Shown: in pieces, positions 31,729 to 43,400 of the stretch
Position numbering within the stretch: position 1 is the first letter of the stretch
Layout: every line of letters starts with the position of its first letter
From: Crocodylus rhombifer
Lineage: Eukaryota; Chordata; Crocodylia; Crocodylidae
Assembly (NCBI GenBank): GCA_038503035.1
Contig: JAVSML010024702.1
Location: 496,001 to 560,000 of the forward strand
DNA length: 64,000 nucleotides
Reading direction: 5' to 3'
Notes under the pieces: model-generated
Told to the model about the DNA's origin: nothing
What the model saw: only the letters and a program-made list of their open reading frames with translations
Database searches by the model: none
Translations under genes and position numbers: made by a program

Positions 31729-34639
31729 TCCATGTAATGACCCTCAAGTAGAACTATGACCCTCAAAGTCCATTGGTGTCTTGTTTTGCTTTCTGCATTT
31801 TCACATCCTCTCTGCCTTTGGAGGAAGTTAGTGACCTAGGGATGCCATTCGCTGCAGCAGTGGGAGCTATCTGTCAGCTTCAGACACAATAGAGACAGGA
31901 AAGAACCATGTATTTTGTTAGCTAGTCCATCCCCTTGCCCACTGGGCAAGATTCTTCTCCATAGGTGTTCCCCAGTATATACCCAAAGAGCCACTAGAAA
32001 TTATACCTATTTTATTTTTCTTTTTAAAAGATAAATGTAGGTCTGACAGCAAAGGTTTCCTGACAGTCATAAACATGGAAGCTTTCATCTGCTGAACACA
32101 ATCATATGCCTCAGAAGAGGCCTTTCCCATACAACACACTTTTTTCCAAAGTATGAGTCCTCAGCCCTGTGCTGGAGAGTTTGCCTGTGTGGCCTAAGAG
32201 CTCCATCCCAATGGCTTACTCAACTCTTGATCTCTCTTTTCAGATGCAAGGCTAGTTAAGTGGGTATCACCATTAGGAATCAAAATACCAGGTTCAGTAA
32301 ATAGCACCGGGAAACTCTTTGTCTTCTCTACATGCTTCAAGGCCTCCAAGTGGTTTCTTTGGCAGCACTTGTTGGGAAGAGGCCAAAGCTTTTAGCAAGT
32401 TGCTGCATGCTCTTCTTGTCTTGGGCCTTGTGACACAGGTAGAGTCTATCAGATTACTCCTCTAACAGCTTATTGTGCCTTTGGCAAACCCGCCACAGCA
32501 AAGTGGGCATAGGAGGTTGGAGACAGCCTTCTCCCTTGGGTTATGTGAGTATTCTCGGTCCTCCTTAACTAGTTCCTAAGGTTGGAGAGGGATTTGTCCA
32601 GTTTCCTGAGAATCTGCATGCAGGGAAGAGAAAAGCTATGATGCCCAATAGGGAAATGCCTAGGCCTAACTAGGCATGCCTAGTTAGGAACCATGGCTAA
32701 CTAGTAAACCATCCCTGGTGCTGGCTACCTTAAGCACACTGAACTACTTCATAGTGGGCTGCCTCAAGAACTAAGAGAAAGGTAGCTTCCTCCTCCTTGT
32801 CTGTCCTCATCATTGCAATATACTTGAAGGTACTTCTACAAGGGGGAGGTAAATCTACCAGTTCCACATAGCCTTAGCCTTTGAGGAATATTTCCAGTTT
32901 GGTGCATGAAAAAACACTTACTCCTCTCAGAATCTTAAGCAGATAGCACATTTAAGTCTTGCTACATCCAGTTGGCCACAGCAACCTTCTATTGACCTTG
33001 TTTCCCCATGTGAGAGCAGCATCAAAGGGGTTTCAGTCCATAGCAACTGGAGCGGGTCAGGCAGCTTGCCAAGTGGATATCTGCTTGTTTAATCACTGTG
33101 CAAATCTAATAAGGAACTGGAATGTACCATGCTCATTATTGAAATTAAATTCACCTCCAATTAAAGAGAGAGCTATGAGCTTCCACCATGCAAACTGCCC
33201 CCAGGCTGCTCCTCCCAGTGGTAATCCAAAAACAACATCAGCTCCAGGCTTGCTAAATATTATGGTATCACAAAGCACAAGAAAGTGAATTAGATCCTCC
33301 TATTGCTATGGGATGTTTAAATTTGCAGATTATACTCAAGTCCTAACAAGGTAACTTACAACCATCTAATATCCATGCCTTCAAAATCTTCCATAGTAGA
33401 ACTTCCACCTCTGAGTCATGGAGGTCTTTTTGAAATTCCCATTTTAAAGTGCTGGCCGTCTTCTGAAGCAGTAGTGTAAACTGGTGGGGGGAGTTGGAGG
33501 AGGGACCGACTAGGGCAGAAGCCACTGGCATAGCCTTTGGCAGTGGGGGTTGTGAAAATAGCCACCACCATAGGGGCAGCTGACTGTACTGCTGCCACTG
33601 CACCATGGCAGCTAGCACAACCCTGTGCACTACAGCTGTCCTGCTACACCTGTCCTGAAGGTGTATCTTATATTTGTGATCTGAACGTATAGTTAGTGCT
33701 CAACTACTTTATAATAAACACAACTGTTATAAATGTAAGCCTTCTATTCGGCACTGCTTGGCAGCAAGAAGGGCCGGGTTCATATTTCGAGGTACCCAGT
33801 GAATTATACCATTGGCCCAAGCCCCCACCCAGCAATCTGGGAACATTACATTTGACTGGAGTATTCCACACAGACAAATCCCCATTCTCACAAGTAGTAT
33901 AAACCCACAAATACAAATTTATTATCAAAGCACAAAACAACTAAAAAAACCCCAAAGCTTAAACACAATATGAAGGTTATCTCTACAATTACAGTTCATA
34001 GTCTGAACCTCTTTAGAGAGACTTCACTCCAACCCAGGTCCTTCTGGGACCTGGGGCTCCCCAAAGAATTACTTCCAGGGTCCACACTGGACTTGTCTTA
34101 TGATTAGGGTTCACCATACATAGGGAAACTGCTTATGGTCAGCAGTTTGGTTATGGTGCCAAGGGCCTCTCAAGGCTCCTGGAGAAGTGGTGGATTGCTG
34201 ATTTTTGCTCCCGCGGAGAGGCTCTGTGTATATGCAATGGGGTGAAGGGAGAGGGAGCAGAGAAGTGCGGCTCCAGCCAGCAAGTGCCCCCCTCCCCACC
34301 TCACTCCCAACTTCTGGGCTGGATTATATGCGCTGCTGAGACAGAAACTGCTGGACAAACTCAAAAGGGAGCCTGGTTGATTACTGACTGCAGCTGGCCC
34401 AACCACACAGCTTGGCTGGAGCAAAGGACCATCAAAATAAACAAAGGGGGAAAGCCAAGCCTGCCCTCCAGGCCTGGGCTGCAGGTAGTCTGGGTCACAC
34501 AGCTCCACTGGGAGCAGAAGGTTACAAACTTCAACTCTGCCCAAAACTGGCAGGATTAGGAACTCCCATGTTTCAGCCCTGTTCAAAAACTGCCAGCATA
34601 ATTGCTGGACAGCCAAGCCAAAGAGTCAATACCCTCCTC
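31729..34639. other. No gene recognised
   Basis: About 2.9 kb without a supported exon. Frames at 32959-33288, 33343-33630 (minus) and 34170-34616 (minus) are short and domain-free. AT-rich sequence at 33690-33960 has ATTTATTATCAAAGCACAAA-like motifs that I suspect belong to an interspersed repeat, but its ends are not visible. Confidence 0.45.
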
Positions 34640-34983
34640 CAGGGGCAATGTATAGGGGGTGCACACACAACCCATGGGTGTGGTGTTGCACCCCCTACAA
34701 AAAGGCACCACCGACACTGTCAACGGTGCCTGCGGCCAGTCACCGCTTACCACCCTGCTGCCAACACTGCCAGTGATCAGCAATCCCCACTGGCCTCTGC
34801 TGACGATGCTGGCGGTACCTGCGGGTGGTCGCTGACTCCTAGTTGGTGCTCGCCACCCCTTCCCCTCCCGCCGCTGACAGTGCTGGTAGCATCTGCAGGA
34901 GCTCTGCGCTTACCATCACTGTGCTCCCACCACCGCCAGCCCAGCTGTGCCCCCCCAGCTGCCGGGGGCACACATCGTTCATG
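34640..34983 (-). mobile_element. Non-autonomous hAT-like element, copy 2
   Basis: Reverse-orientation copy of the element at 61-411, 344 bp long. It is flanked by exact 8-bp repeats CCCTCCTC (34632-34639 and 34984-34991), a different target from copy 1. The perfect 11-bp hairpin arms are conserved (34653-34663 and 34687-34697) while the loop sequence differs, suggesting selection or transposition-related constraint on the stem. Non-coding. Confidence 0.72.
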
Positions 34984-34991
34984 CCCTCCTC

Positions 34992-35960
34992 TCTAGTATT
35001 AACCCCTTAAAGCCTCATAAAAGGAGGAAGAAAAGGAGGAAAGAGGAGTCCCCAGACACTGGGACAATTCTGTGTCTCTCTCCCCTCCATCCGAGTTTCC
35101 CTTTTTTCTAGGTGTAGATTTGTTCTCCCCTTGGAGGGGTCTTTGCTCTTCAGCAGTCCTTAGCAGCTTTCCCTCTTCCCCAAACCAGCCTAGCTGATCT
35201 TATATCCCTTAGTATGACATCACCTTAGCTTTACCCAGTCAGGGAATGCCACACTCCAGTCTCTCTCTTAACCAATCTGCCTGAAGATATCTTTGCTCCT
35301 CCTGGCCAATCAGCCAGAGAATTTTACATATCTTACCAGCAATGCCAGTTGTATGATAATTATTGTATTTGTATGATAATTTCATTCCTTGTACAATGTC
35401 TATCAATATTGATAGATAATACTAGAAGTGTTCAAAATGTACAATAATTATTTTCACGTTATTTGACCCAGTTCTCACTCGCATTGAATTGGAATTTGAC
35501 AGGGACTTACATGAGGGTGAGTAATATTTGACATTTTTCTTTAACCAGAGACGTATGGTGAGCAATATAAAGTAACTGCATGATGATCACATAACTAAAT
35601 CCCATTGTGTAATATTACTAAGAGCTTTACTTTAAATGGTATATACGGTCTTAAATCACTAGAAAGTCAAAAAGGTTTTGTGCTTGTCTAGTTTGTAAAT
35701 TCCAGGCATGTACCTAAAACAATAAGCTGCAAAATAAAGTGTAGAAGCTTTACAATACACAGACTGAACCACAAAACAAAGAGAAAAGAATAATCATAGT
35801 AATAAATTCAGTTTAACCAGTTGAAGAAAGAGGTAAACAAAACTTCATAGTGGGCAGTCAAGTAGAGTGGCGCAGGCTGTGATGATAACAGTTATAAGAT
35901 AACATGATGTTACTTAAAAAAAGAATATGCCTTATTTGCATATTTATGTATACTTAGCAC
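34992..35960. other. No gene recognised
   Basis: AT-rich, unique-looking. A short local repeat of TTGTATGATAATT occurs at about 35352-35380. No coding or RNA signal. Confidence 0.5.
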
Positions 35961-36540
35961 TAGGGCTATGTGAAGCTTTGGGTGGTGATTCATCATCAGG
36001 TGGTGATTCGATTTGGAGAAGATTCGGCCCTATTCCGTGGCTGAATCTCTGAATCCAAATCAAAACAGGAGACCAATTTAAAGGTCCGAATCAATTCAAA
36101 GCTCTGCGAATATTCAGAAAAGGTTCAGAGATCTTTGATGATTTGGGCAGTCCCCGGTGGCTGCAGCAGGGAGCTGCAGCTGATTCCAAGCTGGTAAGTA
36201 CTAGGGGTGGCGGAGAGGGGGCTGGGGCTGGGTTTATGGGGGGACCACTGCCAGCCCTTCTGACGGTCCCATCCCCTCAGCCCCCACCATGGCTGCCCAC
36301 TTTTGCAGCTAATAAGGGACCTGCTTGGCCTCCCCAACATCCAGTGGCAACTCCTTATCTTCCATGCTGCAGCACTCACTGCAGACAGCAGGCTGGGAAA
36401 TGATAGGGGCAGAGGGGGGAGCTGCAGCTGGGCAAGGGCAAGGATCATGGTGTTGGGGCTGGCGGGAGCGTGGAGCCCATGCCGGGGGGTGGTGGGAGTG
36501 TGGAGCTCAGGTAGGCTGGGTGTGGCAGTGCTTAAGATAC
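35961..36540 (+). mobile_element. hAT-like element, TAGGGCTGTGC family, truncated copy
   Basis: Starts TAGGGCTATGTGAAGCTTTG, close to the 46351 copy (TAGGGTGGTGTGAAGCTTCA). The GATTCG-rich subterminal region and the internal blocks GGGAGCTGCAGC and AAGTACTAGGGGTGG are shared with that copy. The right end is missing; a CR1 3' end begins at about 36545. No duplication can be paired. Confidence 0.65.
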
Positions 36541-36544
36541 TTTG

Positions 36545-36632
36545 GATATGGATGATCCTGACTCTGGCAGGGGACTGGACTAGTTGATCTCCAGAGGTTT
36601 CTTCCAGCCCTACTTTTCTATGAATCTGTGCT
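36545..36632 (+). mobile_element. CR1 LINE 3' terminal fragment
   Basis: About 88 bp matching the CR1 3' UTR tail: CAGGGGACTGGACTAGTTGA, CTTCCAGCCCTACTTTTC and TATGAATCTGTG. It carries only the last part of the element, a common severely 5'-truncated insertion, and abuts the truncated hAT-like copy. Confidence 0.75.
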
Positions 36633-38664
36633 TCCCAAACAGTACTGATTTGCTTCTGAGCCTATACCATAGGAAAAGGGTAGCTGCATAAAGGAAAAAA
36701 AAAAATGTAGCTGTGTAAGGAATTTAGATGTCTTAGCAACACATAATGGCCTGAATCATGCTAAATAGAAGGTTGATTTGTGATTTAGAAACCTAAAAAC
36801 AGAGTAAGTATCACTTCTATGTATTAGCTGTGAAGTACAATGTACTCCAGGGGGTCTAGCTGAGCTCTGTTTAATTAACTAATGCCTTCACTGTATCCAA
36901 AATGCACACACAGGAGGATTTTGTTGTTCCCATGTTGCTTTGATTGGTCATAGAAATCAGTTGATACTGCTTCTGTTCCTGTTCCTGAAGGGATAAATGT
37001 GGCTGGACTAGTCACACATGCACACTGAAACTTCTGCTACCATTACCGTTTCTGCACACAGATTTGACATTCACTCTCCATGAACAGCAGAAATTGTTTG
37101 CGAACTATATGTGCAAGAAGGCAGCAAACAGGACCCAAGTGAGTCCCTGTCACACTGAGTGAACATTCATTCAAAAAGCATTTTTGGCCATCTCTGTTTT
37201 GCATTCATACTGCTGTGAGGAGATTCCTGAATGGAGGTACCAGAGAGAAGATACAAAAATCCTTCAGGGTCCAGGCTACAAAGAATACACACGACCTTGT
37301 TATCAAGCTCAGACCCCAGCACGGCCCCAAGGGTTAATTATTAACATGGTTTACAACCCTTTGCCTTTAGACATGTTCAGCTTAAGTGCTCCCTTTGTGA
37401 GGAGCAGCAGTCTTTGTTGCCTAGATACAGGGTACTTGTAGGTGGAGGAAGGTACCTGGAGCTTCATTAATAAAGGGTGGTTAGCAGGTTTTTTGGATGG
37501 AGCTGCAGTACATCAGCTCCTACCTGGGGCGGCCCTGAGGCACAGTGGCTGCTTGTAAGCATCAACCAGAGCTTACATCCTAGCAATGACAAGACAAATA
37601 AGGATAAGTGCTTCTCTTCCCCAAATCAGCATCTTATGATTAGCTACTGTATGTGAAGAAAGTCTTGGCTATGGGCTCATAACTTTTATCCATGTCAATC
37701 CATGGTCACTGCTTAGGGAGGGGGCAGAAAGAGCCCTGGGAAGAGTGACTGGGCAAGGACTTGCAGGACCAGCCAGAAACATCAAGTCAAGGCAAAGTAT
37801 CAGGCCAAAAGAGACAAATCTCTCTGCCTCCTGTGACTGTCATCTCCTCAGCTCTGAGCCAGGGAGAATTAAAAACAAAACACAAATTGCAAGAAAGGGG
37901 CATGTACCCATTGTTTACAGTTTGGATTGAAACCTAAAGGATTTTATGACCAAGAAATAAAGGTGACCAAAAGGGTAGGTTGAAATATCTATTTTTTCCA
38001 AGGTTGGAACCACAGGTACTTCATAGCCTGGAAGACTCAATGGCCAATGGCAACAGCCTTGTGATGCTTTACACTGAAATTCAAGGCTGTAAAATGTAAG
38101 CCAACAAGAAGAGAAGCATTTTAATCAAAGATTTAACGCTGTTTTCTGAAAACACCTCATTGATGGAAAGGAGGTTTTTCTGAGAGATTCAGTGCCCCTG
38201 TTTTCTGACGAAGACATAAAAAATACCCCTAGTGAATGATGCTCTGCCCTGGGCCTGTTGGAAATGTGATATTCCTGATATTTGTAAGTGGAAGGCAAGC
38301 AGAATGAACACTTTGAGGCTTTCTCTCTTAACAGGAGGAAGCAAAAGGGAACACCAGTTCCCTGTTTATGAAAATCAATTGCACCTCAGGTGGGAAGTAA
38401 CAGGTAGAATCCCGGGTTTGTGTGCAGGACGGTAGCTTTCTTCCCAGAGCTGCTGGTAGCTAAGGGCCAGATCCACAAGAAGTTAAGCATCTACGTATTC
38501 TTTGAAGAAGGGACTAAAGTTCAGGTCATGCCACGTCACTCTGCCTCCTCCACTGTGTCTGCCATACCCACGAGGCTGTAGAGTCACTCTCTCTTGCTTA
38601 CCATTCTTCATCAGGAGTCATTAAAAGCAGCCCTACCTGAGAGCATGATGGTAAGCCCCCTGCC
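36633..38664. other. No gene recognised
   Basis: About 2 kb of unique-looking AT-rich sequence. Frames at 37184-37441 and 38232-38435 are short and unmatched to any family I know. TAAGGGCCAGATCCACAA at about 38460 resembles the start of a common amniote interspersed repeat, but I cannot define it. Confidence 0.45.
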
Positions 38665-38790
38665 CCCCCACTCCGGGTGGGACCAATGGGTTCAAATCAC
38701 TTAGGCAGAGGAGAAAATTAAATTCACACCTACCACACAATATATAGCTCTAACCACTGAGCTCCTGGATATAAAGGGGTCCTGCCACCT
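38665..38790 (-). repeat. tRNA-derived SINE fragment
   Basis: On the minus strand an A-box-like AGCTCAGTGGTTAGAGC (38762-38746) is followed by GTGGTAGGTGTGAATTTAAT and CTCCTCTGCCTAAGTGATTT. This order resembles reptile tRNA-derived SINEs whose B box reads GTGGGTTCAAATC. The B box here is eroded. Confidence 0.5.
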
Positions 38791-38828
38791 CCTCTGGCTG
38801 TGTATTATGATCAGGCTTTGAGAATGGA

Positions 38829-39050
38829 TCATAGAAAACTAGGGTTGGGAGGTCCCTCACAAGGTCACTTTTTCCAATTCCCTGCTCACTGTAAGTTGTA
38901 CCCTATCTAAAACTCACTGTTTAACCTTAACTTAAAAAACTTTCAATAAAAAAGATTCACACAGTGTCTCCAGGTAGCCTGCTCCAGTACTTAACTATCC
39001 TCATTGGGATAATAGTGTTCTTCCTACAACTCAGCCTGAATCTCCCAGCC
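38829..39050 (-). mobile_element. CR1 LINE 3' fragment, older subfamily
   Basis: The plus strand shows the inverted CR1 tail: ATCATAGAAAACTAGGGTTG, then GGTCACTTTTTCCAATTCCC, CTCCAGGTAGCCTGCTCCAG, GTACTTAACTATCCTCATTG and CTCAGCCTGAATCTCC. It represents the 3' UTR and the extreme C-terminus of ORF2. It may be the displaced end of the CR1 at 39926-43400, but that needs a consensus alignment. Confidence 0.75.
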
Positions 39051-39925
39051 TGAGATGGCTCCTAGATTGAGTCCCACAGAAACACAGGTGGGGGAATGGC
39101 ACGTTTACAAACCCAACAGGTCTCAGGAACAAGATAGAGAATCAATTGCTAAGCACCAAGAACATGGATGTGCTTTTGATTGTAGCAGGTTTAGGGCTGC
39201 AGCCCCGAGTCTGGCATCCCCTGGCAGGACAGCTCTACCTGCTAGGTCCTCTGGCCTCTTGGTTACCTCCCCTTTTTCCTCTCCTGCCACATTTTTATGT
39301 TAACATTGTTGTTATCATTTGGAAGGCTGCACTCAGTCACCAGAGTGGTACCTTAAATGCTTTTCTCAACCCTTTGTATCATAGGGCTGCCAGTCTGGCC
39401 CAACAGCACTCATTCTGGCAGGGTTCTACCTGCAGGCACCTGCTGGCCATCCCAGGTTTGCTTCTCTCCTTAACTATCCTAAGATATGTCTAAATCCAAC
39501 AGAACTGTGGCCCTCTTGGACTGTGACAGAGTCCCAGGGCACATCTACATGCGCATATTCATGAGCTACAATAAATTAAATTCTGGTGCTTATTGTACTG
39601 GAGTTTACTGCTCCCAGGAGTGCATTTCTACGTGGTGCCAGGATCACAGTATGTTGAGCTAGGTCAGAGCAGCCTCAGGTGGCAGGAGGCCTGGGGGGAT
39701 CAGCTTGCCAGCCCAGGGCTGCTCCTCTCAGCTCAACATGCTGTGTAGGGGCTGGCTGGGGCATGAGGGTGCTTCAGTGTGGGGCTAGCAAGCAGGCAGC
39801 CTCATGCAAGCTCATGCCCTAGCCAGCCACAGCAGCATCTACACGTGTGCTGCTGCAGAATTGTTTACTCCACAGCAGGATAGTACTTGTATTTACAAAT
39901 CAGCTGCAGAGTAAATTAGTTTAGC
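39051..39925. other. No gene; possible MITE with CTACATG end
   Basis: At 39536 the sequence CAGGGCACATCTACATGCGC resembles the end motif of the elements at 55625 and 58041, and CATCTACACGTGTGCTGCTG recurs at about 39836. The region could be a CR1-interrupting element, but its right boundary at 39925 is not confirmed by a duplication. Confidence 0.4.
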
Positions 39926-41030
39926 TTAGATCACTTTGTCACATTGACAACTCATGTTCATCTTGGTCTCGACAATGACTCCAAGATCCCTTTCTGCTGC
40001 TGTGCTGCTGAGAAGGTCACCCCCCAGCCTGTAAGTGTGTCGGTGATTCCTTCTCCCTAGGTGCAGCACTTCGCACTTGTCTTTGTTGAAAAGCATCCTA
40101 TTCTGTCCAGTCTTCTTTTCCAACCTGTCCAGCTCCACCTGGATTTGTTCTCTACTCTGTAATGTGTTAACTTTACCCCATAATTTGGTACCATCTGTGA
40201 ATTTGGACAGAGTGCTCTCCACGCCCTCATTCAAGTCGCTGATGACATCGAACAGCACAGGTCCAAGGACTGAGCCTTGTGGAACTCCACTGCTCACATT
40301 TTCCAGGTTGATACTGACCCATCCACCACCACTCTGGGTGCAACTTCTAAGCTAATAAACCATCCACCTGACCATGTCACCATTTACATCATAGCTACTC
40401 AGTTTATTTATGAGAATAGGATGAGATACCATATCAAAGGCCTTCTTAAAATCCAAGTAAATGGCATCTACCTTGACTCCTGCATCTAAGCATTTTGCGA
40501 CCTGGTCATAAAAAGAAACAAGGTTAGTCAGGCAGGATCTACCTGTTATGAATCTGTGCTGGTTGCCCTTCAGCATTATTTTTCCTGCTAGACTCCCACA
40601 AATGTAATCCTTAATAATTTTTTCAAAGGTTTTCCCAAGGATAGAGATGAGACTAACTGAACTAAAGTTACCCAGATCCTCCTTCCTCCCCTTCTTGAAA
40701 ATAGGAACCACACTGGCCCTTTTCCAGTCCTCTAGGACCTAACCCGAGCACCATGAGTGCTCAAACAGCCATGCCAGTGACTCTGCTAAGACACTGGCCA
40801 ATTCCTTCAGCACCCTTGGATGAAGGCCATCCAGACCTGCTGACTTAAATACATCCAGTCCTTCCAAGTGCCTCTTCACCAAGTCAGTGCTAACAATTGA
40901 TGGGCTAGTGTCCATTTTGTGCCTGTCTATGATCTAACTGGGAGATTTGTCTTGATTCTTGTTCAGGAATACAGGAGCAAAAAATTCATTGAAGAGCTCA
41001 GCCTTGTCACCCCTATCTGTTGCTAATTGC
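39926..41030 (-). mobile_element. CR1 LINE minus strand, RT part
   Basis: Reading upward from 39926: METKMNMSCQCDKV preceded by ERDLGV, LHLGRRNHRHTYRLGG, then STLSKFTDGTKLWGKV, where the catalytic FADD is now FTDG, VPQGSVLGPVLF, motif A LDFKKAFDMVSH (about 40420-40455), LVSFYDQVAKCLDAG and FKKGRKEDLGNFSSV. The RT begins near GDKAELFNEFF at about 41005. Several stops and a frameshift occur. The loss of the first Asp of FADD would abolish polymerase activity. The 3' third is missing. It continues 5'-ward at 42651 after a hAT-like insertion. Confidence 0.85.
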
Positions 41031-41245
41031 TACGCCTGTGCAAATAGGGAACTATTTGATTTGGTTTTGGATTTGGCCGATTTGGATGCCAGTGATTCGA
41101 TTCAGAGCTCTGAATCATTTTTCTGCTTCAATTCTGTCGAATCAGCTCCAAAGGTTCAGAGCCACTGCAGGGTTTCAGCCATAGGGTATAATGGGGAATC
41201 AATGAAATATCTATAACTTTGTTGTTTTTTGTCTTATTCAGTTGA

Positions 41246-41690
41246 CATGTGCAGGGTGGTAGCCTCTGCTGAGAGCATGAAGCATGTCAAGTTTCAAGGA
41301 GATAGGTGCAGGTGTTTTGGGGAAACTGCACCCCAAATTCTTTGAAGCAAAACTCATGTCACATGTATGTGTTACGACACAGTATGGTGAAAACTGCAGG
41401 GACAGTAGCCTCTGCTGCGGCCACAAAGTCTGCCAAGTTTCAAGGAGATAGGTGTAGGGGTTTGGGGAAAACTGCACCTCAAGCTGCTGACAGGCAAAAC
41501 TCATGACATAGATGACCCTGTGTGTGTTAAGGCATGGGGAGGGGTGAAAACTGCAGACCTTCTAGGCCCTGCTGCAGCCAGAAAGCCTTCCAGCTGTCAA
41601 GGAGATGGGTGCAAGGGGAGTCTGGCCTCTGGGGCCCTGCACCTCTGGCTGCTAACAGGCAAAAATCATGATATGGGTGGGTGACACTGT
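41246..41690. repeat. Three tandem units of about 146-156 bp
   Basis: Anchor GTTTCAAGGAGATAGGTG occurs at 41291 and 41437, and as GCTGTCAAGGAGATGGGTG at 41593. Each unit also has a GTAGCCTCTGCTG-like lead and an AAACTGCACC ... GGCAAAACTCATGA tail. Similarity falls from unit 2 to unit 3. It lies within the hAT-like element at 41031-42650. Confidence 0.85.
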
Positions 41691-41952
41691 GTGTGTGTCA
41701 AGGCCCACCCTCACTGGCGCTGGGGCCTCTACACAACACAGCAATGTGCCCCAGTGAGGTCTCCTTCACTACAGCCTCATCTCTGGTCCACCACTTTACA
41801 TGACAGCAGGTAAAATAAGTTAGTGACTGACTGAACACTAGCAGTAGCACCAACAGCATCTCAGGTAGCCAAAGAGCCCTTCTTTCCTCTCAAGTAGGAG
41901 CTGCTTCTTCTCTAGCAAGTCTGTTAAGGTGTGCTTTCACTGTGTGACTCTA

Positions 41953-42004
<52 letters not shown>

Positions 42005-42190
42005 CTTGTGTTCAGGTGTGCCCTTCCTGGTGTTGGGGCCTCTGCACAATACAGCAGTGTGCGCCACTGAGGCCTCCTCCTCCCCTACAGCCTCAGCCGC
42101 GGTCCACCACTTTACACGACAACAGGTAAAATAACTTCACTGGCTCTACATCAGTAGCATCAGCAGCAGCATCAAAGGTACCCAAACAGA
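41690..42190. repeat. Diverged duplication at 316-bp spacing
   Basis: GGTCCACCACTTTACATGAC (41785) recurs as GGTCCACCACTTTACACGAC (42101). Flanking matches include GGGGCCTCTACACAACACAG / GGGGCCTCTGCACAATACAG and CAGGTAAAATAA. A GT microsatellite lies between the two copies. Confidence 0.8.
41955..42004. repeat. (GT)n microsatellite
   Basis: About 22 GT/TG units ending in a CGCGCGC stretch. Alternating purine-pyrimidine sequence of this kind can adopt Z-DNA. Confidence 0.95.
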
Positions 42191-42650
42191 AATGTCACAG
42201 AGCCTTTCTTTTTATAAAGGAATTGACAGCAAGAAGTAAAGATGTTGTGTTGTGTTGGACATACGATGTTACTCATGGTGTGTGATGGCTTATCTTGTGT
42301 TTTTATGTCTATATGTGTATTATGAAAAAAAGGAGTACTTAAAAAATATATCTTAGGAAGCTTTAGGGTTGAAAACCCCTTTGTCAGGCTGAGGAAGTAC
42401 CTGCAGTTGGTCCTAGATGGAAGTACTAGAAAAGAAGCCAGAGGCTGGCCTGGCCCACAAAGCAGGCAAGAAAGCCAGTCAGTGAAAATGGAAATGGAGG
42501 CATCAAGGGATGAAGGACAGGCTGAGGGCAGGGGGGATGGTGGGGAAGGGGGATGTAGCAGTGCAGGTAAAAGTGCAGAGGTACCTAGGGAGTCAGATGT
42601 CTGGTAGGTCGCAGTGTGCCAGAATTCCACTGCCTATTCGCACAGCCCTA

Positions 42651-43400
42651 CTAGTTTGTCCTGTAGGGGTCCTATGCTACCCTGCGCCTTCTTTTTACCT
42701 CCTATATACCTGAAGAAGGACTTGTTGTTGTCTTTATTTTTTGTTCCCAACCTGAGTTCCATTTCTGCTTTGGGCTTTTTGACTGCCTCCCTGCAAGTGC
42801 AGGTGAAGTAGGTATACTCTGCCTTGGTAACTACCCTCTGCTTCCACAGCCTATATACCTCTTTTTGTGCCCCTAGGCTTTCCTGGATTTCCATATTCAG
42901 TCAAAACGGTTTCTTGGCCCTTTTGCACCCTTTCCTGTGCAACGAGATTGTCTCCTTCTGCACTCAAAGTATTGCTCCCTTTAGGAATGACCACCCTTCC
43001 TGGACTCCCATCTCACCAATGCCCCTGTTCTTCAGCACCTCACTAACTAATTTCTTGAGCACACTGAAGTTAGTGTTTCTGAAGTCTAACACTTCTGCCC
43101 TACTGGTTACCTTTCCAGCCCCACACCAGATAGTGAATTCAATCAAGGGACGGTCACTGTTCCCTAGGTTACCTTGTGTCTGTAGATCCCCTACCCAGTC
43201 ATCCCCTGGAGCCAACACCAAGTACAGTAAGGTGTTTCTTCCTGTGTTAGGTGAAGGTCCTGTATGCAGGTTAAGAACCTATGTGAATGGGTGGATCTAG
43301 CTGACTGGTCCTCCCAGCAGATGCCAGGGTAGTTTAGGTCACCCATGACAACTATGTCCCTTGACCATATGGTCTCTGAGAGCTGTCTTGACAATTCCAG
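42651..43400 (-). mobile_element. CR1 LINE minus strand, linker and endonuclease part
   Basis: The 5' portion of the CR1 that resumes at 39926-41030. On the minus strand: RDIVVMGDLNYPGICWED (about 43360-43307) gives the endonuclease GDLNYP motif. The linker follows, ending in KPKAEMELRLGTKNKDNNKS and FFRYIGGKKKAQGSIGPLQD (about 42790-42665). The linker is broken by stops. The 5' end is lost at about 43400, upstream of which nothing CR1-like is seen. Confidence 0.82.

Larger units (their letters stand above)
41031..42650. mobile_element. hAT-like element inserted in CR1, TAGGGCTGTGC family
   Basis: Left end TACGCCTGTGCAAATAGGG and inverted right end TAGGGCTGTGCGAATAGGC match at 16 of 19 positions. 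Flanks CTAATTGC (41023-41030) and CTAGTTTG (42651-42658) are an eroded 8-bp duplication. Removing the insert plus one flank copy keeps the CR1 frame continuous on both sides, so the boundaries are well supported. The left subterminal region is GATTTGG/GATTCG-rich like the other copies. The 1620-bp interior contains three tandem units, a second larger duplication and a GT microsatellite, but no transposase frame. Confidence 0.75.

Noticed and set aside
34412..34996. 194-codon plus-strand frame
   Set aside because: It runs into the non-coding hAT-like element at 34640-34983 and has no domain.
41931..42134. Cysteine/valine-rich open frames
   Set aside because: They are translation of the GT microsatellite.
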